DNA from: Stenotrophomonas bentonitica
Lineage (GTDB): Bacteria; Pseudomonadota; Gammaproteobacteria; Xanthomonadales; Xanthomonadaceae
Reading direction: 5' to 3'
Assembly (NCBI RefSeq): GCF_013185915.1
Contig: NZ_JAAZUH010000003.1
Location: 1 to 64,000 of the forward strand
Length of the DNA stretch: 64,000 bases
The notes beneath the pieces are model-generated. The model was not told the DNA's origin. It searched no databases and worked only from the letters and a program-made list of their open reading frames with translations. The position numbers and the translations under genes were made by a program. Shown here in pieces: positions 54,291 to 63,801 of this stretch (position 1 is the first letter of the stretch; the number at the start of each line of letters is the position of its first letter).

Positions 54291-56747
54291 GTGCGCCGAG
54301 CCCTCCGCCTGCTGCCCCTCCCCCTGAGCATCGCCATCTGCCTGCCGGCCATGGCCGACGAGAAACCGGTGAACTGGGGCCTGTGCCCGGTTACCGATGT
54401 CCTGCCCGTCTTCGAAGACGCCCCTCCGGCGGACAAGGCGGCGGCTGAAACCCGCGACCAGCAACCCACCGATATCGAAGGCGACAGCCTGTTCGGAACC
54501 AGCACGGTGCCGCAGTACCAGGGCAACGTTGCGCTCAAGCGCGGCGACCAGTTCCTCGGGACCGACCATCTGAGCTTCGACACCGAAAGCGGTAATTACA
54601 TCGCCGAAGGCAACGTCCGCTACCAGGACTCGTCGATCCGCATGATCGCCAAGCGGGCCGAAGGCAACCAGGAGTCGGACACCCACAAGATCAGCGACAT
54701 CCAGTACCAGCTGGTGTCCCGGCGCGGTAACGGCGGCGCGGAGTCGATCGACCTGCAGGGTTCGGTCGGCCAGATGCACCGCTCCACCTATACCACCTGC
54801 GACCCCTCGCAGCCGATCTGGAAGCTGTCGGCGCCGCAGATCGACGTGGACAACGACGAAGGCTTCGGAACCGCCCGCAACGCCGTGCTGCGCATCGGCA
54901 AGGTGCCGGTACTGTGGGCGCCGTACTTCAAGTTCCCGATCGACGACCGTCGCCAGACCGGCCTGCTCTACCCGCAGCTGGGCATGTCCGGCCGCAACGG
55001 GTTCGATTACGCGCAGCCGATCTACTTCAACCTGGCGCCGAACTACGACGACACCCTGACCCCGCGCTACATGAGCAAGCGCGGGCTGATGCTCGACAAC
55101 GAATTCCGCTACCTGTACGACGGCGGCCGTGGCCAGCTGGATACGGCCTACCTGCCCAACGACAAGCTGCGCGACCGCGACCGCGGCGAGTTCAAGTTCG
55201 AGGGCTACCACAACATCAATTCGACCTGGCAGGCCCGCGCCAACCTGGCCTGGGTCACCGACGAGCGCTACACCGAGGATTTCTCCAGCAAGCTGCTGGG
55301 GGTGACCACCTCGTCGCTGCAGAGCCAGATCGGCATCTACGGTACCGGCGAGAACTGGACCGGCGGCCTGATGGCCGACCGCTGGCAGAACACCGACTAC
55401 ACCCTCACCGACGCCTCCCTGCCCTACGCGCGCCAGCCGCGCCTGTTCGGCACCTGGGAGAAGCCGGTGCTGCCGTGGCTGGACGTCGGTGTCTACGCCG
55501 AGGCGGTGCGCTTTACCCATGATGATGTGGACGGCAAGTTCGGGCCTGAGCAGGACTACGCCGACAACGGTGTGGTGACGCCGTATTACAACGGCTCGCG
55601 CCTGGACGTGAAGCCGTTCGTGAGCATGCCGTTCGCGGGCGCCTCGTGGTACGTCACCCCCACCCTGGCTTACCGCTACACCGGCTACGAGCTGGACCAG
55701 GGCCTGGCCGACCAGACCCGGTTGCAGGCATTGCGTGATGCTGGCATCGACCCGGCCACGGCTACGGCAGACCAGCTGCGCGGCAACACCTCCCCCCACC
55801 GCAGCGTGCCGATCGGCAGCATCGACGCGGGCATGTTCTTCGACCGCGAAACCACCATCAATGGCAAGGGCTACCTGCATACGCTGGAGCCGCGCCTGTT
55901 CTACCTGCGCACGCCGTACCGCGACCAGAGCGACCAGCCGATCTTCGACACCCGCGACTTCACCTTCAGCTGGGGCCAGCTGTTCCGCGACTCGCGCTAC
56001 ACCGGCGCGGACCGCCAGAACGATGCCAACCAGCTGACGATGGCGGTCAGTACCCGCTTCATCAACCAGGACACCGGGCGCGAGCGCTTCTCCGGCAGCA
56101 TCGGCCAGATCCTGTACTTCGACGATTCGCGGGTCACCCTGCCGGGTCAGCAGGCCCAGATCGAGCAGGGCAAGTCGGCGTGGATCGCCGACGCCAACTA
56201 CGCCATCAACGACCGCTGGAACCTGGGCGCGACCTACCAGTGGGACCCCAAGTACAAGCGCGAGGACCTGGCCAGCGTGCGCGCGCGCTACCTGATGTCC
56301 AACGACGGCATCGTCAACCTGACCTACCGCTACCGCATCAATGCGGCCGCGCCGGCGACCGCGACCAAGGAAGAGCGCACCCTGCTGGAGCAGGTCGACC
56401 TGTCCTTCCTGTACCCGATCAATGCCTCCTGGAGCGTGGTCGGCCGCTACTACTACTCGCTGGAAGACAAGGCGCCGCTGGAGATCATCGGTGGCGTGCA
56501 GTGGGACAGCTGCTGCCTGGCCGTCCGCGCCCTGGCCCGCCGCTACGTGCGCAACCGCGAGGGTGAGCTGAACAATTCGTTCCAGATCGAGTTCGTGCTC
56601 AAGGGCCTGAGCTCCATCGGCCAGAACACGGACCGCACTTTGCGCCGTGCTATTCTCGGCTATTACCGGGACGACCTCTATCTCGTGCCGCCCAGCACTA
56701 CCGGTGCGCCCACGCGCGACGACTACGATCCGAACCTGATCCCATGA
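54291..56747 (+). CDS. lptD: LPS-assembly outer-membrane protein LptD
   Basis: 818 aa from a GTG at 54291, which opens a signal peptide (RRALRLLPLPLSIAICLPAMA); earlier codons belong to an upstream overlapping frame. With LptE it inserts LPS into the outer leaflet. The cysteines Cys32 (WGLCPV), Cys170 (YTTCDPS) and Cys741-742 (DSCCLAVRAL) parallel the C, C, CC set that forms LptD disulfides in E. coli. An OstA-like N-terminal domain and a large beta barrel follow. The stop overlaps surA, whose product folds this barrel. Confidence 0.95.
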   Translation: MRRALRLLPLPLSIAICLPAMADEKPVNWGLCPVTDVLPVFEDAPPADKAAAETRDQQPTDIEGDSLFGTSTVPQYQGNVALKRGDQFLGTDHLSFDTESGNYIAEGNVRYQDSSIRMIAKRAEGNQESDTHKISDIQYQLVSRRGNGGAESIDLQGSVGQMHRSTYTTCDPSQPIWKLSAPQIDVDNDEGFGTARNAVLRIGKVPVLWAPYFKFPIDDRRQTGLLYPQLGMSGRNGFDYAQPIYFNLAPNYDDTLTPRYMSKRGLMLDNEFRYLYDGGRGQLDTAYLPNDKLRDRDRGEFKFEGYHNINSTWQARANLAWVTDERYTEDFSSKLLGVTTSSLQSQIGIYGTGENWTGGLMADRWQNTDYTLTDASLPYARQPRLFGTWEKPVLPWLDVGVYAEAVRFTHDDVDGKFGPEQDYADNGVVTPYYNGSRLDVKPFVSMPFAGASWYVTPTLAYRYTGYELDQGLADQTRLQALRDAGIDPATATADQLRGNTSPHRSVPIGSIDAGMFFDRETTINGKGYLHTLEPRLFYLRTPYRDQSDQPIFDTRDFTFSWGQLFRDSRYTGADRQNDANQLTMAVSTRFINQDTGRERFSGSIGQILYFDDSRVTLPGQQAQIEQGKSAWIADANYAINDRWNLGATYQWDPKYKREDLASVRARYLMSNDGIVNLTYRYRINAAAPATATKEERTLLEQVDLSFLYPINASWSVVGRYYYSLEDKAPLEIIGGVQWDSCCLAVRALARRYVRNREGELNNSFQIEFVLKGLSSIGQNTDRTLRRAILGYYRDDLYLVPPSTTGAPTRDDYDPNLIP

Positions 56748-58093
56748 CCAAGACCCTTCCCGTCCTCCTCGCTTCCGTCCTCGCCGTCACCACCGTTTCC
56801 GCGCCGCTGCAGGTGCTGGCCCAGCAGACCCAGTCGCTGGACCGCATTGCCGCGATCGTCGACGAAGACGTGGTGCTGCAGAGCGAGCTGGACCGTGCCG
56901 TGCAGAACATCAAGGCCCAGTACGCCGGCCGGGAAAACCAGCTGCCGCCCGATGACGTGCTGAACCGGCAGGTGCTGGAGCGCCTGGTATTGGTCAAGCT
57001 GCAGGTGGCCCGCGCCGAAGGCAGCGGGATCAAGGTCAGCGACCAGGAACTGAACCAGGCGCTGAACTCGATCGCCCAGCAGAACGGCTCCAACCTGGAC
57101 GCCCTGCGCCAGCGCCTGGCCGCCGACGGCCTGGATTTCAATGACTTCCGCAACTCGGTCCGCGACGAAATCACCGTGCAGCGCCTGCGCCAGAGCTTCG
57201 CGCAGAGCCGCATCAGTGTCAGCGAGGGCGAAGTGGATGCCGCGCTGAAGCAGGAAGCGACCGCCGGTACCCAGTACCACCTGGCGCACATCCTGATCGC
57301 CCTGCCCGAAGGTGCCACCGCCGAGCAGATCGCCACCGGCCAGAAGAAGGTCGACGGCGTGAAGGCCCTGCTGGACAAGGGCGAGCTGGACTTCAATGCC
57401 GCCGCCGTTCGCTATTCCGACAGCCCCAACGCGCTGGAAGGCGGCGACCTTGGCTGGCGTTCGCTGGATGAAATCCCGGGTGCCTTCGCGCAGATGATGA
57501 CCGGCATGAAGGCCGGCGAAGTGGTCGGCCCGCTGCGCGGCCCGAGCGGCTTCCAGCTGCTGAAGCTGGTCGAAGTGCGTGATGCCAGCGCCAGCGCCGG
57601 CGGCCAGACCATCACCGAGTACCACGCGCGGCATATCCTGGTGCGGGTCAACGACCAGCAGGACAACGCCACCGCCAAGGCCAAGGCCGACACCCTGCGT
57701 GCGCGCATTGCCGGCGGTGCGGACTTCCAGGCCGTGGCCCGGGAATCGTCCGAAGACACCAACAGCAAGGGCCAGGGCGGCGACCTCGGCTGGTTCCCGG
57801 CCGACGCGTTCGGCCCGGACTTCGGCAAGCAGGTCACCGCGCTGACCGACGGCGGCGTCAGCGCGCCGTTCCGCACCGATGCCGGCTGGCATATCGTGCA
57901 GCGCGAGGGTTCGCGCCAGACCGATGCAGGCACCGACAACAAGCGCGCCCAGATCCGCGAGACCATCGGTCGCCGCAAGCTGGAAGAGGAATACAACCGT
58001 TACCTGCAGGAACTGCGTGGCGAAGCCTACGTGGACCTGCGCATCGGCACCCCCGGCCAGGCGGCTCCGGCCCCGGCGCCGACCACCCCCTGA
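56744..58093 (+). CDS. surA: Periplasmic chaperone / peptidyl-prolyl isomerase SurA
   Basis: 449 aa. A signal peptide ends near VLAQQ. A SurA N-terminal domain (IAAIVDEDVVLQSELDRAV, NRQVLERLVLVKLQVARAEG) and two parvulin domains (YHLAHILIALPE..DLGWRSLDEIPGAFA and YHARHILVRVND..DLGWFPADAFGPDFG) follow, then a C-terminal helix. It escorts outer-membrane proteins to the BAM complex. ATGA overlap with lptD. Confidence 0.97.
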   Translation: MTKTLPVLLASVLAVTTVSAPLQVLAQQTQSLDRIAAIVDEDVVLQSELDRAVQNIKAQYAGRENQLPPDDVLNRQVLERLVLVKLQVARAEGSGIKVSDQELNQALNSIAQQNGSNLDALRQRLAADGLDFNDFRNSVRDEITVQRLRQSFAQSRISVSEGEVDAALKQEATAGTQYHLAHILIALPEGATAEQIATGQKKVDGVKALLDKGELDFNAAAVRYSDSPNALEGGDLGWRSLDEIPGAFAQMMTGMKAGEVVGPLRGPSGFQLLKLVEVRDASASAGGQTITEYHARHILVRVNDQQDNATAKAKADTLRARIAGGADFQAVARESSEDTNSKGQGGDLGWFPADAFGPDFGKQVTALTDGGVSAPFRTDAGWHIVQREGSRQTDAGTDNKRAQIRETIGRRKLEEEYNRYLQELRGEAYVDLRIGTPGQAAPAPAPTTP

Positions 58094-58104
58094 GGCCCAC
58101 GCCG

Positions 58105-59085
58105 ATGATCCCGCAGCTCGCTCTGGTACCGGGCGAGCCCGCCGGGATCGGCCCGGAACTCTGCCTTCGCCTGATCCAGCAGCCGCGCACCGATTGCCGG
58201 CTGCTGGCCTTCGCCGACCCGGATACGTTGCGGTCGGCCGCGACAGCGCTCTCGTTGCCACTGAACCTGCTGCCTGAAGACGCGATCGCCCGCCAGCCGG
58301 GCGATATGCCGTTGTGCGCGGTGCCCAATGCGACGCCCTCGCGCTTTGGCCAGACCGACCCGGCCAATGCCGGGGCGGTGATCGGTGCGCTGCTGCAGGC
58401 CGGCCAGGCGTGCGTGGACGGGCGCCTGGACGGGGTGGTGACCGGGCCGGTGCACAAGGCGGTGATCAACCAGGGCGGGATTGCCTACAGCGGGACCACC
58501 GAGCTGCTGGCCGACCAGGCGGGCGTGCAGGTGGTGATGATGCTGGCCAACGACATCGTGCGGGTGGCGCTGGCCACCACCCACCTGCCGCTGCGCGCGG
58601 TGGCCGATGCGATCACGGCCGATGGGCTGGCGGCGACCCTGCACACGGTGCACGGCGCGCTGCGTCGCGAGTTCGGCATCGCGGCGCCGCGGATCGCGGT
58701 GCTGGGGCTGAACCCGCATGCCGGCGAGGACGGGCACCTGGGCCGTGAAGAGCTGGACGTGGTCATTCCGCTGCTGGAGCGGCTGCGCGCGGGCGGCATG
58801 GACCTGGTCGGGCCACTGCCGGCCGACACGGCGTTCCTGCCGCAGAAGCTGGCCGGGTTCGACACGGTGCTGGCGATGTACCACGACCAGGGCCTGCCGG
58901 TGCTCAAGTACAGTGGGTTCGAGCAGGCGGTGAACATCACGCTGGGCCTGCCCTACCCCCGCGTGGCGGTGGACCACGGCACGGCGCTGGATCTGGCCGG
59001 GCGCGGCATCGCCGACCCTTCCAGCCTGCTGGCCGCCACTGCGCTGTGCGCGCGGCTGGCCCGGCAACGTAAAATGAGCACATGA
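58105..59085 (+). CDS. pdxA: 4-hydroxythreonine-4-phosphate dehydrogenase
   Basis: 326 aa. It oxidises 4-phosphohydroxy-threonine in pyridoxal phosphate synthesis. The N-terminal [61 protein letters not shown] and [12 protein letters not shown] with metal-binding His residues are typical. 11 nt after surA; it overlaps rsmA by 4 nt. Confidence 0.96.
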   Translation: MIPQLALVPGEPAGIGPELCLRLIQQPRTDCRLLAFADPDTLRSAATALSLPLNLLPEDAIARQPGDMPLCAVPNATPSRFGQTDPANAGAVIGALLQAGQACVDGRLDGVVTGPVHKAVINQGGIAYSGTTELLADQAGVQVVMMLANDIVRVALATTHLPLRAVADAITADGLAATLHTVHGALRREFGIAAPRIAVLGLNPHAGEDGHLGREELDVVIPLLERLRAGGMDLVGPLPADTAFLPQKLAGFDTVLAMYHDQGLPVLKYSGFEQAVNITLGLPYPRVAVDHGTALDLAGRGIADPSSLLAATALCARLARQRKMST

Positions 59086-59900
59086 CTTCTTCGCACTCCC
59101 CCTCTGCGCCCGGCTTCACCGCCCCGGCGAAAAAGCAGCTCGGCCAGCACTTCCTGGCCGACCGCAGCTACATCGACAAGATCGTGCTGGCGGTCAATCC
59201 GAAGGACGACGACCGGCTGGTCGAAATCGGGCCGGGCCAGGGTGCGATCACCCTGCCGCTGCTGCGTCGCCATCCGCGCCTGACGGTGATCGAGTTCGAC
59301 CGCGACCTGATCGCGCCGCTGACCGCGGCGGCGGCACCGCTGGGCGAGCTGACCATCGTGCACCGCGACGTGCTGCAGGTGGACTTCACGGCGCTGGCCG
59401 GCGATGGGCAGATCCGGCTGGTCGGCAACCTGCCGTACAACATTTCGTCGCCGATCCTGTTCCATGCGATGGAGCATGCGGCGGTGATCCGCGACATGCA
59501 TTTCATGCTGCAGAAGGAAGTGGTGGACCGCATGGCGGCCGACCCGGGCAGCAAGGTCTATGGGCGGCTGAGCGTGATGCTGCAGGCGTGGTGCAAGGTG
59601 ACGTCGCTGTTCGTGGTGCCGCCGGGGGCATTCCGCCCGCCACCGAAGGTGGACTCGGCGGTGGTGCGGCTGGTGCCGCGCGATCCGGCTACGGTCGGGA
59701 TCCTGGACCGGAAGCGTTTCGCGGAGGTGGTGCGCTCGGCATTCGGGCAGCGCCGGAAGACGCTGCGCAATGCGCTGAACGGGGTGGTGACGCCGGAGCA
59801 GTTCGAGGCGGCGGGCGTGCGCAGCGATGCACGTGCGGAGCAGCTGGAGGTGGCGCAGTTCATTGCGCTGGCCAATGTGCCGCGCGCGGAGTCGGCATGA
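59082..59900 (+). CDS. rsmA: 16S rRNA dimethyladenosine transferase RsmA/KsgA
   Basis: 272 aa. It dimethylates A1518 and A1519 of 16S rRNA late in 30S assembly. Motifs: [52 protein letters not shown] (NLPY) and [17 protein letters not shown]. The start overlaps pdxA (ATGA). Codons in this part of the operon are strongly G-ending. Confidence 0.97.
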   Translation: MTSSHSPSAPGFTAPAKKQLGQHFLADRSYIDKIVLAVNPKDDDRLVEIGPGQGAITLPLLRRHPRLTVIEFDRDLIAPLTAAAAPLGELTIVHRDVLQVDFTALAGDGQIRLVGNLPYNISSPILFHAMEHAAVIRDMHFMLQKEVVDRMAADPGSKVYGRLSVMLQAWCKVTSLFVVPPGAFRPPPKVDSAVVRLVPRDPATVGILDRKRFAEVVRSAFGQRRKTLRNALNGVVTPEQFEAAGVRSDARAEQLEVAQFIALANVPRAESA

Positions 59901-60280
59901 GCGACGCCGAACAGTATGCGATCTCGGTGGAGGTCGCGCCGCGCTTCCTGGATGAGCAGTCGACGCCGGAAGACGGGCGCTTTGCGTTCGCGTATACGAT
60001 CCGGATCCACAACGGGGGCCGCGTTGCGGCGCGGCTGGTGGCGCGCCATTGGCGGATCACCGATGGCAACGGGCGGGTGGAGCATGTGGACGGTGACGGG
60101 GTGATCGGGGAGCAGCCGCGGCTGCGCCCGGGTGAAGACTTCCGTTACACGTCGGGTGTCATGCTGGAAACCGAACATGGAACGATGCAGGGGCATTACG
60201 ACATGGTGGCCGACGATGGCACCGAGTTCGCTGCGCCGATCGCGCCGTTCGTGTTGACCATTCCGCGCACGCTGCACTGA
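59897..60280 (+). CDS. apaG: ApaG protein
   Basis: 127 aa beta-sandwich protein. Segments [78 protein letters not shown] and [14 protein letters not shown] are highly conserved across ApaG. Function is unsettled; it resembles fibronectin type III folds. Always found with rsmA and apaH. ATG overlaps the rsmA stop by 4 nt. Confidence 0.96.
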   Translation: MSDAEQYAISVEVAPRFLDEQSTPEDGRFAFAYTIRIHNGGRVAARLVARHWRITDGNGRVEHVDGDGVIGEQPRLRPGEDFRYTSGVMLETEHGTMQGHYDMVADDGTEFAAPIAPFVLTIPRTLH

Positions 60281-60293
60281 TGGAGGCGCACGC

Positions 60294-61304
60294 ATGAGTG
60301 TCTGGGCCATCGGGGACCTGCAGGGCTGTTATGAGGTGACCCAGCGTCTGCTGGAGAAGATCCGCTTCGATCCGGCGGTGGACAAGCTGTGGTTCTGTGG
60401 CGACCTGGTCAACCGGGGCGGTCAGTCGCTGGAGACGTTGCGGCTGGTGCATTCGCTGCGGGAGCACAGCGTGGTGGTGCTGGGCAACCACGATCTGTCG
60501 CTGTTGGCGGTGGGTGCGCGTACGGAGGAGGAGCAGCGCAAGGTGAATCCGGACCTGCTGCGGATCGTGCAGGCGGAGGATCGGGATGTGCTGCTGGACT
60601 GGCTGCGCATGCAGAAGCTGGTGCACGTGGACCGTGAGCTGGGCTGGATGATGGTGCACGCGGGGCTGGCGCCGAAGTGGACGACGCAGCTGGCGGAGAA
60701 GCATGCGCGGGAGGTGGAGCAGCAGTTGCATGGCGGTGGTTACCGCAAGCTGTTCCGCAACATGTACGGGGACAAGCCGGTGTGGTCGCCGGGGCTGTCG
60801 GGGTACGACCGGTCGCGGGCGATCATCAATCTGCTGACGCGGATGCGTTACTGCACGCCGCGCGGGCGGATCGGAATCGAGGACAAGGGGACGCCGGGCA
60901 CGCAGGAGCAGGGGTTGTACCCGTGGTTCGAGGTGCCGGGCCGGGTGGAGCGCGATCTGAAGATCGTGTGCGGGCATTGGTCGGCGCTGGGCCTGACGAT
61001 CACGCAGGGTGTGCATGCGATCGATACGGGTGCGGTGTGGGGCGGGAAGCTGACGGCGCTGCAGCTGGATACGGAAGAGCTGCGCGTGGTGCAGGTACCG
61101 GGCCGCGATGTGCCGAAGCCGGTCACGCCGCCGCGTCCGCCGGCGCGTCGGCCGGCCAATGAAGGCGGCCAGTTGAACGGGCGCCCGCCGCGGGGTCCGC
61201 GCGAAGGGCAGCAGCGCGAGCGTGGGCCGCGGCAACAGCAACCGCGCCGTCAGCGTGAGCCGGCAGGCAATGGCGGCGGCGACAGCTCTCCGACGACCGC
61301 ATAG
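60294..61304 (+). CDS. apaH: Symmetrical diadenosine tetraphosphatase with long basic C-terminal tail
   Basis: 336 aa against about 275-280 for typical ApaH. The phosphoesterase core is clear: WAIGDLQGCYEVTQRLL, LWFCGDLVNRGGQSLETL, VVLGNHDLSLLAVG, MVHAGLAPKW and CGHWSALGL. From about residue 270 onward a low-complexity tail rich in Pro, Arg, Gln and Gly follows (PRPPARRPANEGG, QRERGPRQQQPRRQRE), probably disordered and nucleic-acid-binding in character. ApaH removes Ap4A and RNA caps derived from it. Last gene of the lptD operon. Confidence 0.95.
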   Translation: MSVWAIGDLQGCYEVTQRLLEKIRFDPAVDKLWFCGDLVNRGGQSLETLRLVHSLREHSVVVLGNHDLSLLAVGARTEEEQRKVNPDLLRIVQAEDRDVLLDWLRMQKLVHVDRELGWMMVHAGLAPKWTTQLAEKHAREVEQQLHGGGYRKLFRNMYGDKPVWSPGLSGYDRSRAIINLLTRMRYCTPRGRIGIEDKGTPGTQEQGLYPWFEVPGRVERDLKIVCGHWSALGLTITQGVHAIDTGAVWGGKLTALQLDTEELRVVQVPGRDVPKPVTPPRPPARRPANEGGQLNGRPPRGPREGQQRERGPRQQQPRRQREPAGNGGGDSSPTTA

Positions 61305-61327
61305 CCCTTCTGATTGCATCCCTTCCG

Positions 61328-61350
61328 GTAGAGCCGGGCCCTGCCCGGCT
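61328..61350 (+). repeat. SMAG palindrome
   Basis: Plus-strand unit, head GTAGAG, stem GCCGGGC/GCCCGGC, followed by GCTGTTGGATTCAGGCGAAC leading into composite-repeat copy F. Confidence 0.9.
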
Positions 61351-61402
61351 GCTGTTGGATTCAGGCGAACAACCTTGCGCTGCAGGCGTTCCCTGGCTGG
61401 GG

Positions 61403-61503
61403 CCGTCGGGTGCGGGTTTGTGGGGGACGCTGCAAGTACGTCCATGTAAGCTCATCGCCGCATCCATGCGGCTCGTGCCCCCTCAAACCCACCCCCGCCG
61501 ACC
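61403..61503 (+). repeat. Composite stem-and-two-arms repeat, copy F (type II)
   Basis: Outer strands GTCGGGTGCGGGTTTGTGGG (from 61405) and CCCCCTCAAACCCACCCCCG (from about 61478) pair with small bulges. Arms are built around CAAGTACGTCCATGTAAG and GCCGCAT-CC-ATGCGGC. It is the reverse complement of copy D2. It fills the gap between the convergent apaH and folA genes and is followed by CGATAGTGGGTCGGTGGCC and a SMAG unit. Confidence 0.8.
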
Positions 61504-61529
61504 CCTCGATAGTGGGTCGGTGGCCATGC

Positions 61530-61552
61530 GTAGAGACACGCCATGCGTGTCT
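61530..61552 (+). repeat. SMAG palindrome
   Basis: Plus-strand unit, head GTAGAG, stem ACACGC/GCGTGT, 20 nt from the folA stop. Confidence 0.9.
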
Positions 61553-61571
61553 GATCTTTCAGCGCGCGGCG

Positions 61572-62066
61572 CTATCGGTCTCGCGTGTAATCCACGAAAT
61601 CGAAGGCGTACGCGTGCTTTGCATCCGCCTTGTGATGCTCTCGTGCGACTTCCACCCACTGCTCCGCATCGAACTCCGGGAAATGGGTGTCTGCGTCTAC
61701 CTGCGCGTCTACCCACGTCAGGTGCATGTCCGTGGCTTGCGCCATGACCAGCCTGAAAATCTCGCCGCCGCCGATCACGCACAACTCGTCTGCGCCCGTG
61801 GCGGCTGCGAACTGCTTTGCTTCTTCGATGGAGGCTACTGCCTGCATGCCTTCGAACGGCACTTGGCCCGAACGGGTCAACACGAGGTTTGGCCGCCCCG
61901 GCAGGGCGCGGCCCAGAGACTGGGCGGTCTTCCGGCCCATCAGGATCGGCTTGCCGAGGGTCAGTGCCTTGAAGCGCTTCAGGTCGTCCGGCAGCTGCCA
62001 GGGCAGCTGGTTGTCCTGGCCAATGCCGTGGTCGCGGTCGAGGGCGACGATCAGGGACAGCTTCAT
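61572..62066 (-). CDS. folA: Dihydrofolate reductase
   Basis: 164 aa, NADPH-dependent reduction of dihydrofolate; target of trimethoprim. Hallmarks: [33 protein letters not shown] (catalytic acidic residue in LPDDL), [13 protein letters not shown] and [39 protein letters not shown]. The ATG at 62066 overlaps the thyA stop by 4 nt. Third gene of lgt-thyA-folA. Confidence 0.97.
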   Translation of the reverse strand: MKLSLIVALDRDHGIGQDNQLPWQLPDDLKRFKALTLGKPILMGRKTAQSLGRALPGRPNLVLTRSGQVPFEGMQAVASIEEAKQFAAATGADELCVIGGGEIFRLVMAQATDMHLTWVDAQVDADTHFPEFDAEQWVEVAREHHKADAKHAYAFDFVDYTRDR

Positions 62067-62857
62067 ACCGCGACCGGGGCCTTGATGGCGGGGTGCGGGT
62101 CGTAGCCGTCGATGCGGATGTCGTCGAACTGGAAGCCGAACAGGTCGGTGACGTCGGGGTTCAACCACAGCTTCGGCAGAGCGCGCGGTTGGCGGGTGAG
62201 CTGTTCGCGGGCCTGGTCGTAGTGGTTGGAGTAGAGGTGGGCGTCGCCGAGAGTGTGGACGAAGTCGCCGACGCCGAGGCCGGTGGCCTGGGCGACCATG
62301 TGGGTCAGCAGGGCGTAGCTGGCGATGTTGAACGGGACGCCGAGGAAGATGTCGCCGCTGCGCTGGTAGAGCTGGCAGCTGAGCTTGCCGTCGACCACGT
62401 AGAACTGGAACAGGTTGTGGCAGGGCATCAGCGCCATCTGCGAGAGTTCGCCGACGTTCCAGGCGCTGACCACGAGGCGGCGCGAGTCGGGGTTGCGCTT
62501 GATCTCGTCGACCAGCCACTGCATCTGGTCGATGCTGCCGCCGTCGGCGGTGGCCCAGCTGCGCCACTGCTTGCCGTAGACGGGGCCGAGGTCGCCGTTT
62601 TCGTCGGCCCATTCGTCCCAGATCCGGACCTGGTTGTCCTTGAGGTAGCCGATGTTGGTGTCGCCCTTCAGGAACCACAGCAGCTCATGGATGATCGAGC
62701 GCAGGTGCAGCTTCTTGGTGGTGACCAGCGGGAAACCGTCGTTGAGGTTGAAGCGCATCTGCCAGCCGAACACGCTGCGGGTGCCGGTGCCGGTGCGGTC
62801 GGACTTTTCGGTGCCGTGTTCGAGTACGTGCTGCAGCAGGTCGAGGTAGGCTTTCAT
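62063..62857 (-). CDS. thyA: Thymidylate synthase
   Basis: 264 aa, E. coli length. It methylates dUMP with methylene-THF. Signature: [25 protein letters not shown]-equivalent [29 protein letters not shown] (active-site Cys in PCHN), [15 protein letters not shown] and [16 protein letters not shown]. It overlaps folA and lgt by 4 nt on either side, a compact operon that keeps thymidylate and folate reduction together. Confidence 0.98.
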   Translation of the reverse strand: MKAYLDLLQHVLEHGTEKSDRTGTGTRSVFGWQMRFNLNDGFPLVTTKKLHLRSIIHELLWFLKGDTNIGYLKDNQVRIWDEWADENGDLGPVYGKQWRSWATADGGSIDQMQWLVDEIKRNPDSRRLVVSAWNVGELSQMALMPCHNLFQFYVVDGKLSCQLYQRSGDIFLGVPFNIASYALLTHMVAQATGLGVGDFVHTLGDAHLYSNHYDQAREQLTRQPRALPKLWLNPDVTDLFGFQFDDIRIDGYDPHPAIKAPVAV

Positions 62858-63750
62858 GCCTTGCTCCCGGCGGCGGCCGGCGCGACCGGGAGCACCGGCT
62901 GCAGGACCGGGGCGCGGCGCGACAGGACCAGCAGGACCACGCCCAGCGCCACCAGCGGCAGGCTGAGCAGCTGGCCGCGGGTGAACCAGTCGAACGCGAG
63001 GTAGACGCCGTTGTCGGGCATGCGCACGAATTCAACGGCGAAGCGGAACACGCCGTACATCAGCGCGAACAGGCCGGAGATGAGGTAGCGCTGGCGCGGC
63101 TTGGCCGAGACGGCCCACAGAACGGCGAACATCACCAGGCCTTCGAGCAGCGCTTCATACAGCTGCGAGGGATGGCGGGCGTACTGATTCAGCGCGCCGC
63201 TGGCGAACTGGGTGCGCAGGGTGTCCATGTCCACGCCGTTGAAGGCGGCCGGCAGGCCACTGGGGAAGACCACGCCCCAGGTTCCGTCGGTGTACTTGCC
63301 CCACAGTTCGGCGCCGATGAAGTTGCCGAGGCGACCGAAGCCTAGTCCGAGCGGTACCAGCGGCGACATGAAGTCGAGGGTGTCGAACAGGTGCAGGCGG
63401 TGCCTGCGCGACCAGTACCAGCAGGCGAACAGCACGCCGAGCAGGCCACCGTGGAAGCTCATGCCGCCGTCCCAGACCTTGAACAGCAGCAGCGGGTTGT
63501 GCAGGAAATCGGCGGTGGCATAGAACAGCATGTAGCCGACGCGGCCGCCGACCACGACGCCGAGCATGGCGTAGAACAGCAGGTCGGAGAATCCATTGCC
63601 GTCCACGCCCGGCAGGCGCCCCGCGGCGATGCGCTTGCGCCCCAGCCACCAGGCGGCGGTGAAGCCGAGCAGGTACATGATGCCGTACCAGTGCACCTTG
63701 ACCGGCCCGAGCGAGAGGGCGATGGGGTCGATATCGTGGAAATAGATCAT
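62854..63750 (-). CDS. lgt: Prolipoprotein diacylglyceryl transferase
   Basis: 298 aa, seven-helix inner-membrane enzyme that adds diacylglycerol to lipobox cysteines (for example LolB and the TlpA-like protein of this window). Motifs: [42 protein letters not shown] with the key His, and the Lgt signature [14 protein letters not shown], followed by [14 protein letters not shown] Pro/Ala-rich tail ends the protein. First gene of the lgt-thyA-folA operon. Confidence 0.97.
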   Translation of the reverse strand: MIYFHDIDPIALSLGPVKVHWYGIMYLLGFTAAWWLGRKRIAAGRLPGVDGNGFSDLLFYAMLGVVVGGRVGYMLFYATADFLHNPLLLFKVWDGGMSFHGGLLGVLFACWYWSRRHRLHLFDTLDFMSPLVPLGLGFGRLGNFIGAELWGKYTDGTWGVVFPSGLPAAFNGVDMDTLRTQFASGALNQYARHPSQLYEALLEGLVMFAVLWAVSAKPRQRYLISGLFALMYGVFRFAVEFVRMPDNGVYLAFDWFTRGQLLSLPLVALGVVLLVLSRRAPVLQPVLPVAPAAAGSKA

Positions 63751-63801
63751 GGGCGGCGCCTTGCAGGTAAGCGGCTATTCTCGGCCCAGTGCCGCGTTAC
63801 C

